A DNA stretch of 54,760 bases from Candidatus Kosakonia sp. 282A-S69 (GTDB lineage Bacteria; Pseudomonadota; Gammaproteobacteria; Enterobacterales; Enterobacteriaceae). Position 1 is the stretch's first letter. The number at the start of each line of letters is the position of its first letter. Below are positions 18,297 through 26,303 of this stretch, one piece after another. A program made the position numbers and the translations under genes. The notes under the pieces are model-generated. The model was not told where the DNA came from. It worked only from the letters and a program-made list of their open reading frames with translations, and did no database searches. The stretch is from positions 967,379 through 1,022,138 of the forward strand of contig NZ_JAROAU010000001.1 of the NCBI RefSeq assembly GCF_029433855.1, given 5' to 3'.

Positions 18297-18712
18297 TGTG
18301 GGTATTTATAATGTACGCAACATACAATCCCTATTGTTTTTCTGAAAGATTCAAGATGTTCTCTGCATGAATGCAGACTTTTTTTATAAACATGGTACGA
18401 GTAAAACTGCCGGGTGCAAGCCGGGATTACCAGTAAGCTTTTTCATGTTTTTTAATACAATAATGCATTGATAGATGCCGCATAAAAATGCGACTCCTGT
18501 CGTAGCAGCGAACTGGCGATTGATGTCATCGCCGGGGGATGGCTATTGTGGAGATGTATGAGCTCTTTTTCTCCCGTCCGACGACTCACTACGCGATATT
18601 TATCTCCACAGAGCGCCATTTTGAACCCCTGACGTTACTCTTTCCGGCTCTGATTAAACTCTGCCTCGCAGAGAGCGTGTGCGTTGACAAACTGCGACGA
18701 GGCGCTGGCTTC
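18297..18712. other. Intergenic region without gene
   Basis: These 416 bases hold no credible gene. A small palindrome TCTGCAT-GA-ATGCAGA (18362-18377) followed by C and seven T looks like a short intrinsic terminator on the plus strand, but nothing upstream on that strand needs it. The left end probably carries the decayed promoter of the kdgM-like remnant. Confidence 0.35.
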
Positions 18713-19645
18713 CTAAAACAGCAGCGCGTGCAGCAGCGTACGCAGCAGGATGCCGACAATCGCGCCTGCGAGTGCGAAACGGAAGAGGCGTACAAAGCGG
18801 CTGGCGATACCAAGGAAAATACCGATCCCCGGCAGATCCAGGGTTTGTACCAGAAAGCCTGCCGAGGCGTTAATCTGTGCCGCCGTCAGCTGCCCGTGCT
18901 GCGCCATTTCGGACGCAACGCCAAAATAGGCGGTGCCGCCGGCCAGGCATTTGGTCAGCGTCAGCAAAACGTAGACCGACGAGAGATGAAAGAGAGACAT
19001 CAGCGGCGTTAGCAGGGCGGTTAACGCCTCCACCACGCCTGCCGCTTTTAATATCCCGACCACCGTCAGCGATAGCAGCAACATCGGCAACGAGCCCAGC
19101 GATAAGCGAATCGCATCCGCGCCCGCGCCGTTAATCACCGCAATCAGCCCGGCGCGCGGTTTCTCCTGCGGCAACTCCCCCTCTTCATCGCGCAGCGTGG
19201 CGCTGGAGAGCTTGCGCCCGGCAAGATAATAGGTAAACGACGAGGCCGCCAGCCCGCCAATCAGCGAAATGCCAATCGCGGCCCCCCAGTGCAGGCCAAA
19301 AGGAGTGAGAGGGTAGAAGACATTCGCCTGACCCATAGCAAAAACCATAGCAAGCGTAGCGGCGAGGTGACGATCGGAGGTTCCGCGTCGCTCCATAATC
19401 GCCAGCGCGGCGAGCGGGGCGGCGAAGCTGACAAAGTTAAGCTGAATAAGAGCAAAAATGCCCATCCCGCTGATACCAAAGGGTTTGAGAGCCGGGGAGG
19501 TGAGACGGACAATCGCGTCCAGCACGCCCTTCTCCTCAAGGTATTTCATAATGATAAGCATCACCACCATGATCGGCAGCAGGGTATAGAGGGCGACATC
19601 CACGGATACCCGACCCGCCGACATGATAATTTCGATGATATTCAT
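18713..19645 (-). CDS. Gate-domain (nucleoside-recognition) inner-membrane protein
   Basis: This 310-residue polytopic protein has about eight to nine hydrophobic segments. GISGMGIFALIQLNFVSFAAPLAAL (near 57-81) and the later LTLTKCLAGGTAYFGVASEM (near 225-245) are the two related halves of the Gate/nucleoside-recognition fold found in NupC-like transporters and in SpmA/SpmB and YjiH/YjiG. It may be a transporter or channel; the substrate cannot be told. It is monocistronic, ATG 19645, preceded by AGCGG. There is no obvious link with the neighbours. Confidence 0.8.
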   Translation of the reverse strand: MNIIEIIMSAGRVSVDVALYTLLPIMVVMLIIMKYLEEKGVLDAIVRLTSPALKPFGISGMGIFALIQLNFVSFAAPLAALAIMERRGTSDRHLAATLAMVFAMGQANVFYPLTPFGLHWGAAIGISLIGGLAASSFTYYLAGRKLSSATLRDEEGELPQEKPRAGLIAVINGAGADAIRLSLGSLPMLLLSLTVVGILKAAGVVEALTALLTPLMSLFHLSSVYVLLTLTKCLAGGTAYFGVASEMAQHGQLTAAQINASAGFLVQTLDLPGIGIFLGIASRFVRLFRFALAGAIVGILLRTLLHALLF

Positions 19646-19775
19646 TAACCGCTCCGGTGAACTTGCGTGCCGGGCATTCTACACCCGTCAAAAGAAGAGC
19701 AGGATCACAAATTAAAGTGGTTGAGCGGTACGTGATGCGGTGTATTGCATGAAACGGCGCGATGGCGTCTGAATA

Positions 19776-19874
19776 TTACACGCCCGGTGTGGCGTAGCCG
19801 CCCGCGATAAACCAGGCCAGAAACGCGACGGCGACAATAAATACCAGCACGGGAAACGCGATACCAATTCTCAT
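19776..19874 (-). CDS. yoaK: YoaK-like 32-residue membrane peptide
   Basis: Thirty-two codons start at ATG 19874 after AATGAGGCTTT and end with TAA at 19776-19778. The peptide starts MRIGIAFPVLVFIVAVAFLA and ends in WFIAGGYATPGV, a single membrane span. It matches, as I remember it, the E. coli small membrane protein YoaK (also 32 residues, starting MRIGIIFPV and ending GGYAAPGA). No YoaJ-like partner was found upstream. The function in E. coli is unknown. Confidence 0.8.
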   Translation of the reverse strand: MRIGIAFPVLVFIVAVAFLAWFIAGGYATPGV

Positions 19875-19990
19875 AAAGCCTCATTCAATTTTGCAGCAGG
19901 GGGAGGGGGAGCGCCGCATCGCCTGCGGCGGCACAACGTTAGCATAAATGGTCGGATAAGGCGGATAAAAAAAGGGGGCTTCTTTAGCCT

Positions 19991-20413
19991 TTAACGCATC
20001 ATGCCCGCGCGCGAGGCGTGTTCGCTGGCGGTAAAAAAGGTCTGGCGGCAGTAAAGTTGTAGCACCCGCTCTTCGGGGATCAGATAGCCTTTGCCCTCCA
20101 CGCGCAGAATAAAATCTTCAGGAAGATCAAACGCTGCCAGCTTACGTTTCAGGTTATTCATCACCTGCCACAGCCGCTGGCTTGAGCAGCTTAACCCGTT
20201 GTTTTCCCACACCTGCGTTTGCAGCGTTCTGTCTGCTACCACGCGGCCCACGGCGTGCGTCAGCAGAAAGGTGAGCAGGTTCGCCATGGTGGTGCGCAAA
20301 TAGTCAGCCTTACCCGGCGACGCGTAGTTGATCAGGCGTTTTTTAAACGGCAGATATTCCACCTCATGATCGTTGCCGAGGCGGTAGCCATATACCGAGA
20401 GTGGTTCCATCAT
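19991..20413 (-). CDS. Winged-helix (CadC/OmpR-type) DNA-binding protein
   Basis: This 140-residue protein consists almost only of an OmpR/PhoB-type winged helix. The segments MANLLTFLLTHAVGRVVADRTLQTQVWENNGLSCSSQRLWQVMNNLKRKLAAF (42-95) and DFILRVEGKGYLI (near 100-112) form the recognition helix and wing. Neither a receiver domain nor a membrane segment is present, so the input signal is unknown. It lies 59 bases after the EAL-HDOD gene, on the same strand, and may be co-transcribed. It could control surface or motility functions, but no target is visible. Confidence 0.8.
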   Translation of the reverse strand: MMEPLSVYGYRLGNDHEVEYLPFKKRLINYASPGKADYLRTTMANLLTFLLTHAVGRVVADRTLQTQVWENNGLSCSSQRLWQVMNNLKRKLAAFDLPEDFILRVEGKGYLIPEERVLQLYCRQTFFTASEHASRAGMMR

Positions 20414-20472
20414 GTTCGTCCAAAGGGATGCGTTCTGCTAATTACATCGGCCTTTTGACGCAGAAACTAAAA

Positions 20473-21708
20473 TTAGCGGCGGTTTGAGGGGATCGCCTGC
20501 GTCCATTCGGTCGCGGTTTTGACCAGCTCTGCCACCGTGCCGCGATGAAAACCGAGGCGATGGCCCAGCGCGCTGACCTCTTCCCACTGATGGTTTTCAT
20601 ACAGCTCAATCAGCTGCAAATAGGGGTAGAGCGGCCCTTTTTGCGCTTTCAGCGCCATCATCACATTGTCGGAAATATCGATTTGGCTTATCAGATCGGC
20701 CATTGGCATTTCAAAAATGCTGTCGAGTTGCGAAAAAAGCCCGACGATAAAAGCGTCATCCGCCGAGTGGCGCGTAATTGAGTGTGAGGATGCGAGCTCG
20801 CAGAACCTGGCGCGGATCAGGCTCTGCTGATAGATCTCGCCAATCTCCTCTTTATTCACCGAGGTCAGGCAGGAGACCAGCACGAAGCGGCGCAGCTCAT
20901 TGGCACCGAGATAAAAAATAATATCTTTTAACGACTGGCTGCGGACGTTTTTAATCCCGCGTGCATTAAAGACAATATTTTGCGCATAGCGCATCAGCTT
21001 GAAAGAGAGGGCGAGATCCTGTTTTAACAGCGCCTCGATGCGGGCGAAATCGGGCTTATCGGCATTCACCTCTTTCATCAATCTTAAGGTGATTGCCTGG
21101 TTCTGAATCAGTTTGTTAGCCGCATGGATCACCGGGCGGCTGAAGAAGTGGCCCTGAAACAGCGTGCAACCGAGGTTTTTGTAGCACTCATACTCCTGCT
21201 GGGTCTCCACCTTTTCGGCGAGAAAAAGCGTGTCACGCAGTAGATGTGCTTTTCCCTGAATATAACCGCCGATCTCCTCCGGCGTATTATTGCGGACGTC
21301 GAATTTAATAATGTGAATAAAGGGCAGGAAATCATTCCAGGTATCGCCCAGCGCGAAATCATCCAGCGCAATGCGAAAACCCTGCGCGGAGAGTTTTTTG
21401 ATGCTGTCCAGCAGCAGCGGCGTCGGCTCGGCGGTTTCGAGGATCTCAACAATCACCCGATCTTTTGGCAGCGTTTCCGCCATCCCCTGTACCAGCAGTT
21501 CATAAGGGAAGTTGACGAAAATCGCACTGTACTCTTTCAACCGCCCCAGCGGCGCACCAAGAAACTGTTCAACAATAATTTGCGCAGTCGCATACTCCGG
21601 TGTGACGTCAGGAAACCGGTTAGTCATACTGTCCCTGAACAGCAACTCGTAGCCGACTGTGTTCATATTTGCATCAAAAATCGCCTGGCGGGCGACAAAA
21701 GAGAACAT
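20473..21708 (-). CDS. EAL-HDOD signalling protein (YuxH/CdgJ-like)
   Basis: This 411-residue protein joins an EAL domain (about 1-200) to an HDOD domain (about 205-400). The EAL signature is degenerate: YELLFRD stands where EALLR is needed. Other catalytic positions are partly kept (VNFPYELL, VIVEILETAEP, RIALDDFALGD, FDVRNN). Such proteins generally lack c-di-GMP phosphodiesterase activity and act by protein contacts; CdgJ in Vibrio affects motility. ATG 21708 has GGAG six bases upstream; a GTG at 21720 in frame is less likely. Confidence 0.88.
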   Translation of the reverse strand: MFSFVARQAIFDANMNTVGYELLFRDSMTNRFPDVTPEYATAQIIVEQFLGAPLGRLKEYSAIFVNFPYELLVQGMAETLPKDRVIVEILETAEPTPLLLDSIKKLSAQGFRIALDDFALGDTWNDFLPFIHIIKFDVRNNTPEEIGGYIQGKAHLLRDTLFLAEKVETQQEYECYKNLGCTLFQGHFFSRPVIHAANKLIQNQAITLRLMKEVNADKPDFARIEALLKQDLALSFKLMRYAQNIVFNARGIKNVRSQSLKDIIFYLGANELRRFVLVSCLTSVNKEEIGEIYQQSLIRARFCELASSHSITRHSADDAFIVGLFSQLDSIFEMPMADLISQIDISDNVMMALKAQKGPLYPYLQLIELYENHQWEEVSALGHRLGFHRGTVAELVKTATEWTQAIPSNRR

Positions 21709-22096
21709 TCGATACTCCACTCACAGATGCCTGCAAATTATAGAAATGTCGCTGGCGCGCAAACCTGAATCAGGCGGCCCCTTGCCATTTTTCCAGAGCC
21801 TGAAAGGGAAGCCTGGACGAAAACCACAAAGACGCAAGTCGGACAGGGGAAAGGCGGTATCTTTTGTAAACGCCCGCAGAATTTAAGTCAAATTCCGCTG
21901 TGCAAAATGATATCTGCTGCTGCATTTTCAGGCAACTCAAGCAAAAATTAAGCACACTTGCGTCGATCGTGCTGAGAGATGGGCAAAGTGTCTGTATACC
22001 TGATTTTTCATTTTCACCCCGATAAAGCGGTTGACGACTGGGTGAAAATTAAACGTGACCGCCATCACGCCTGTCTGTGGACAGCGGGTAGAAAGT

Positions 22097-22207
22097 ATGA
22101 TCGAAATCATATATTCACGCATCGGTATTATTTTTCTCTTGTTAGGAATTTTCCGATGGCGTATTGTGAATTTACCCCAGCAAAGAGCTAACACCACCTC
22201 AGAGTGA
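22097..22207 (+). CDS. Possible 36-residue single-span membrane peptide
   Basis: From ATG 22097 to TGA 22205-22207 the frame reads MIEIIYSRIGIIFLLLGIF, then a short polar tail (RWRIVNLPQQRANTTSE). The first 20 residues form a plausible membrane span followed by positive charges. The site in front (AGAAAG one base before ATG) is poor. A terminator follows 68 bases later on the same strand. I do not recognise a family, and the frame may be chance. Confidence 0.3.
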   Translation: MIEIIYSRIGIIFLLLGIFRWRIVNLPQQRANTTSE

Positions 22208-22274
22208 GTGCCGGAGATAAGCGCCGGGCGGGGTATAACCGTGTCAGCTATTCAACACCCAGGAAATCCCTAAT

Positions 22275-22310
22275 AAAAGGCCCCGTCAGCAATGCCGGGG
22301 CCTTTTCTTT
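22275..22310. terminator. Bidirectional terminator downstream of fepA
   Basis: Perfect 11-base arms AAAAGGCCCCG (22275-22285) and CGGGGCCTTTT (22296-22306) are followed by CTTTTT on the plus strand, and by an A/T-rich tract (ATTAGGGATTT) on the minus strand, 30 bases beyond the fepA stop. Confidence 0.85.
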
Positions 22311-22340
22311 TTAGCGGCGACGAAAGAGAGCAGGCTGTCG

Positions 22341-24593
22341 TCAGAAGTGGGTATTAATGCCCATAAACCAGGTGCGACCCGATTCGTTATAGGTCTCTGC
22401 GCCCGCGCCATACATATAACCGGTAGTGCCGCCGGTGCTCTGGGCATTGCCCGCGCGCCAGTGGCGCTTATCGAACACGTTATCGACGCCGGCGGTCAGG
22501 CTGACGTTTTTGTTTACGTCCCAGGTGCCGCTGAGTCCGACAATGCTGTACGGGCTCACTTCGTTAGTCGCCGAGCCGGTTACGCGCTGGCCTTTGTAGT
22601 CATACTTCTTCGGTTGCTGCTTGCCGTACCAGGTAAAGGTCGACTGGAGAGAAACATCCTGCGTCACCTGCCAGTTCAGCGTCGAGTTCAGCGTATATTC
22701 CGGAATGATTGAGAGCCGCTCGCCGGTGGTTTTGTTCTTACTTTGCAGCATATAGGTGAAGTTGTTGCTCCAGGCCACACTCTCAGAAACCGGCACGTTG
22801 AGCGTACCCTCCAGCCCTTCAACTACCGCTTTCGGCACATTTTCCCACTGATAGATATCGGTTTTGGTGGCACCCGCCGCCGTTTGCGCCATCGGCGAGT
22901 AACCCGCTTCAATCTTATTGCGGTAATCGTTACGGAACCAGGTTACACCGGCCAGCCAGTCATCATGTTTGAACTCAAGGCCGATCTCTTTATTGATACT
23001 GGTCTCCGCTTTCAGATCGTCGTTACCCATCATGTAACAACCGACGCCGTTGCCGCTGGCGTAGCAGCCCTGGCCCTTGCTGTAGAGAATGTAGTTCGGG
23101 TTGGTCTGGTAGAGGCTCGGCGCTTTATAGGCGCGGCCAATGCCCATTTTCAGCGTGAAATCGTCGCCTAATCCCTGCGAGAGGTTCAGCGACGGGCTCC
23201 AGTTATCGCCAACAATGGTGTGGTGATCGAAACGCAGCGCTGGCGTCAGCATGGTGCTGTCGGTCAGCTCCATATTATCTTCGGCGAAAATGGAGTAGAT
23301 ATCGGCGCTCGAGTAGGGGCTACGGTTGGTGCTGTTCACCCCGCTAATTGGCCCGCCCTGGAAGGCCTGGGTATTGGAGCCAAGATCTTTCATCCGCTGC
23401 TGGTTCCACTCGGTACCCAGCGTCAGCGTCTGGTTGACCAGCAGATCCAGCGGCAGGTTCACCTCGTTGTGCAGCATCACATCGGAGAGATCGATATCGG
23501 TGAATTTATTGCTATTGAACAGCCCTTCAGTGCCCCCGGCCAGCCCTTCGCCCAGGCGCGAGTTACGCGTGTGCTCATACTGAAGCCAGTTGCTGGTGGT
23601 GACACCGTTATCCCAGCCGCCGTTCCAGGTTACCGAGTAGTTCTGGCGATAGAGACGGTTGGTCTCTTTGCCGTAATTCTCGCGCACATAGTTATTGCTG
23701 CTGCTGTCGTTATTGGTGTTTTGCGTATCGCCTGCGTAGAGGTTGCCCTGGCGGCTGTAGCCCGCCTGGAACTCCAGCGACTGCATCGGCGCGAAATCCC
23801 AGCGCACCACGCCGTTAATATCTTTATTGATCGCGCCTTCGCGCCCAGCGGCGAGGGTATTAGCGTAAATCCCGGTACGTTCAGACTGGTGATCGCGGTT
23901 GATATCCCACGCATCGGCCTGGGTTTTCGCCAGGTTGCCATAGAGGCGGAAGCTGACATCGTCACCCAGTGGGCCGCTGAGGCTAAAGTCGGTGCGTTTG
24001 GTCGCACCTTCTGCTTTATGCTCCGGCGCGTTGACGTAGGCGTTCCACGATCCATGCCACTCCTGGGTGCCATCTTTTTTGGTGATGATATTCACCACAC
24101 CGCCCGCCGCACCGTTACCGTAACGCACGGCGGCCGGGCCACGGATCACTTCGATGCGCTCAATCATCTCTGCCGGCACCCAGCTGGTGTCGCCGCGGCT
24201 GTCGCGCTCGCCGCGCCAGCCTAAGCGCACCGAGTTACGGCTGGTGACCGGTTTGCCATCAACCAAAATCAAGGTGTTTTCCGGGCCCATACCGCGAATA
24301 TCGATCTGGCGGTTATTGCCGCGCTGGCCGCTGGTGGCGTTGCCGGTTAAGTTAACGCCAGGCATCTTGCGGATAATCTCCGATACATCGCGCGCTGGCG
24401 GGTTCTTACGAATCTGATCGGCGGTGATAGTCGACACGCCGGGCGCCTGGAGGTTCTGCTGTGCCGCCGTGACGACAATGGTGTCCGCGCTGCTGGCGTC
24501 GCTGCTTTTCTCCTCCGCCGCCATCACGGGCATTGCCGCGCCGTAGATCCCGAGGTTGACCAGTAAGGTCAGGGATTTTATCTTCTTATTCAT
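22341..24593 (-). CDS. fepA: FepA, TonB-dependent ferric enterobactin receptor
   Basis: This 750-residue outer-membrane receptor imports ferric enterobactin using TonB energy. A signal peptide (1-25, ending MAAEE) is followed by the TonB box DTIVVTAAQQ near 37-46, the plug domain (about 50-190, with ILVDGKPVTSR and AAVRYGNGAAGGVVNIITK), a 22-strand barrel, and the C-terminal aromatic RTWFMGINTHF. Length and text match E. coli FepA. It is divergent from fes, with a Fur-box-like sequence between. No EntD gene follows it. Confidence 0.97.
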   Translation of the reverse strand: MNKKIKSLTLLVNLGIYGAAMPVMAAEEKSSDASSADTIVVTAAQQNLQAPGVSTITADQIRKNPPARDVSEIIRKMPGVNLTGNATSGQRGNNRQIDIRGMGPENTLILVDGKPVTSRNSVRLGWRGERDSRGDTSWVPAEMIERIEVIRGPAAVRYGNGAAGGVVNIITKKDGTQEWHGSWNAYVNAPEHKAEGATKRTDFSLSGPLGDDVSFRLYGNLAKTQADAWDINRDHQSERTGIYANTLAAGREGAINKDINGVVRWDFAPMQSLEFQAGYSRQGNLYAGDTQNTNNDSSSNNYVRENYGKETNRLYRQNYSVTWNGGWDNGVTTSNWLQYEHTRNSRLGEGLAGGTEGLFNSNKFTDIDLSDVMLHNEVNLPLDLLVNQTLTLGTEWNQQRMKDLGSNTQAFQGGPISGVNSTNRSPYSSADIYSIFAEDNMELTDSTMLTPALRFDHHTIVGDNWSPSLNLSQGLGDDFTLKMGIGRAYKAPSLYQTNPNYILYSKGQGCYASGNGVGCYMMGNDDLKAETSINKEIGLEFKHDDWLAGVTWFRNDYRNKIEAGYSPMAQTAAGATKTDIYQWENVPKAVVEGLEGTLNVPVSESVAWSNNFTYMLQSKNKTTGERLSIIPEYTLNSTLNWQVTQDVSLQSTFTWYGKQQPKKYDYKGQRVTGSATNEVSPYSIVGLSGTWDVNKNVSLTAGVDNVFDKRHWRAGNAQSTGGTTGYMYGAGAETYNESGRTWFMGINTHF

Positions 24594-24766
24594 TATGTTA
24601 CCTGCGTTCCTTTGCCGTATCCCCGTAGCTCTCCATTCCCAGGGGAGAGGAGACGGCAGTGATGAAGCCCGCGCGCGACGATTCTCTCAGCCCTGAGAAA
24701 AAAGGCCTGCGGCAGGCAGAGTTAGGTGAAAGACGCGCTTCCCACAGCGCGCCAATACGCTATTGC

Positions 24767-24798
24767 AAATAAGAATAGTTATCAATAATATTATCTAT
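24767..24798. promoter_or_regulatory. Fur box in the fepA-fes divergent promoter
   Basis: The AT-rich stretch contains overlapping GATAAT-like hexamers in both directions (AATAAGAATAG, TTATCAATAATATTATC). It lies between the two start codons, where Fur controls both genes in E. coli. Confidence 0.75.
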
Positions 24799-24844
24799 AA
24801 ATTTGAGCGATAAATATAAGTCCGCAGCAATTTGGGGTTAAACC

Positions 24845-26050
24845 GTGACGTCAACGACGGGAAGCGATGCCTGGTGGGCGTCAAAAAAAGGGCCGGAGTG
24901 GCTTAAAACCGCCGACGGGCGCTATGAAGTGACCTTCTGGTGGCGCGATCCGGCGGGTACAGAGCAGACCTCGCGTCTGCGCCGGGTCTGGATCTACATC
25001 ACCGGCGTGACCGATCACCATCAACAGGCGCAGCCGCAATCGCTGGCACGCATCGCCGGAAGCGATGTCTGGTGCTGGAAAACGACGCTCGAAGCGGGCT
25101 GGCGCGGCAGCTACTGTCTTATCCCCTCTGAACAGGACAATGATTTCGCTGATGCCGTTTTTGCCAGCGTGCCGCCGGATCGCACGGCGCTGCGCGAAGG
25201 GTGGCGCAAACTGCTGCCGCGCGCGATGGCCGATCCGCTGAATGCGCAAAGCTGGCGCGGCGGGCGCGGCCATCCGGTCTCGGCGCTGGAGATGCCCGGG
25301 GCACCGCCTCAGCCCGGCTGGCAGGCAACCGATACTGCTTTTACCCCTCCTCAACTGCTGCACTGGCAGAGCCCGCGGCTGCAAAATCGTCGCCGCGTCT
25401 GGGTCTATGCTACCGGCGAGGCGCAGGATGCTGAACGCCCGCTGGCGATCCTGCTCGATGGCCAGTTCTGGGCAGAGAGTATGCCGGTGTGGCCTGCGCT
25501 GGCGGCGTTGACCAACGCCCGCAAGCTGCCGCCCGCGGTCTATCTGCTGATTGACGCCATTGATAATGCTCAGCGCAGCCGGGAGCTACCCTGCAACGCC
25601 GATTTCTGGCTGGCGGTGCAGGAGGAGTTATTGCCCAAGGTGCGCAAGATTGCGCCCTTCAGTGATTGCGCCGATCGCACGGTGGTGGCGGGGCAGAGCT
25701 TCGGCGGGCTCTCCGCGCTTTATGCCGCTCTGCACTGGCCCGCGCGTTTTGGGTGCGTACTGAGCCAGTCCGGCTCTTACTGGTGGCCTCATCGCGGGGG
25801 GGAGGGTGACGGGCTGCTTATCGAACAACTTAAAAAGGGTGAGATAGCCCCACAAGGGCTGCGTATCGTGCTTGAAGCCGGGGTACGCGAGCCGCTGATT
25901 TTTCGTACTAACCAGACCCTTTTATCCCTCTTACAACAGACACAGCAGCCGGTTTTCTGGCGTCAGGTTGACGGCGGACATGATGCGCTTTGCTGGCGCG
26001 GCGGGCTGACGGCGGGCTTAATCACCCTCTGGCAACCGCTGGAACGCTAA
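24845..26050 (+). CDS. fes: Fes, enterobactin esterase
   Basis: This 401-residue cytosolic esterase hydrolyses ferric enterobactin to release iron after uptake. The N-terminal enterochelin-esterase domain (about 25-190, YEVTFWWRDP, WIYITGVTDHHQ, GWRGSYCLIP) precedes an alpha/beta hydrolase. The nucleophile Ser lies in VVAGQSFGGLSAL near 285 and the catalytic His in QVDGGHDALCW near 380. GTG 24845 gives the full N-terminus. It heads the fes-ybdZ-entF transcript, 27 bases before ybdZ. Confidence 0.97.
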   Translation: MTSTTGSDAWWASKKGPEWLKTADGRYEVTFWWRDPAGTEQTSRLRRVWIYITGVTDHHQQAQPQSLARIAGSDVWCWKTTLEAGWRGSYCLIPSEQDNDFADAVFASVPPDRTALREGWRKLLPRAMADPLNAQSWRGGRGHPVSALEMPGAPPQPGWQATDTAFTPPQLLHWQSPRLQNRRRVWVYATGEAQDAERPLAILLDGQFWAESMPVWPALAALTNARKLPPAVYLLIDAIDNAQRSRELPCNADFWLAVQEELLPKVRKIAPFSDCADRTVVAGQSFGGLSALYAALHWPARFGCVLSQSGSYWWPHRGGEGDGLLIEQLKKGEIAPQGLRIVLEAGVREPLIFRTNQTLLSLLQQTQQPVFWRQVDGGHDALCWRGGLTAGLITLWQPLER

Positions 26051-26077
26051 GGCGCTTTTCCACGACAGGAGTTTGCT

Positions 26078-26293
26078 ATGGAGTTCACTAACCCTTTCGA
26101 TCATCCGCAAGGGCGGTTTTATATTCTGCAAAACGGCGCGCAGCAGTGCAGTTTGTGGCCCGCGCAGTGCGCGCTGCCCGCAGGCTGGCACGTTCTCTGC
26201 GAGCCGCAATCACCGGCGGCCTGCAACGACTGGCTGGCCGCGCACTGGCAGAGCTTAACCCCGGCGCACTACGCGCACCCTCACGCGCAATAA
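26078..26293 (+). CDS. ybdZ: YbdZ, MbtH-like partner of EntF
   Basis: This 71-residue MbtH-family protein binds and supports the adenylation domain of EntF. The family pattern is present: NPFDHPQGRFYILQNG near 4-19, SLWPAQCALPAGWHVLCEP near 25-43, and the Trp residues of DWLAAHW near 53-59. It lies between fes and entF with 10 bases to entF, preceded by CAGGAGTTTGCT. Confidence 0.97.
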   Translation: MEFTNPFDHPQGRFYILQNGAQQCSLWPAQCALPAGWHVLCEPQSPAACNDWLAAHWQSLTPAHYAHPHAQ

Positions 26294-26303
26294 GGAGCGG
26301 AAG

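Larger units (their letters stand above)
21709..22340. other. Intergenic region between EAL-HDOD gene and fepA
   Basis: Only a possible 36-codon gene (22097-22207) and a terminator (22275-22310) are seen in these 632 bases. In E. coli the enterobactin phosphopantetheinyl transferase gene entD lies next to fepA. Nothing resembling EntD is encoded here on either strand. Confidence 0.5.

Noticed and set aside
18539-19012. 157-codon plus-strand frame opposite the Gate-domain gene
   Set aside because: It is largely the antisense of a well-supported membrane protein, and the Arg/Gln-rich text is typical of a shadow frame.
23220-24224. 334-codon plus-strand frame inside fepA
   Set aside because: Antisense to the conserved FepA coding sequence; no start site and no family signal.
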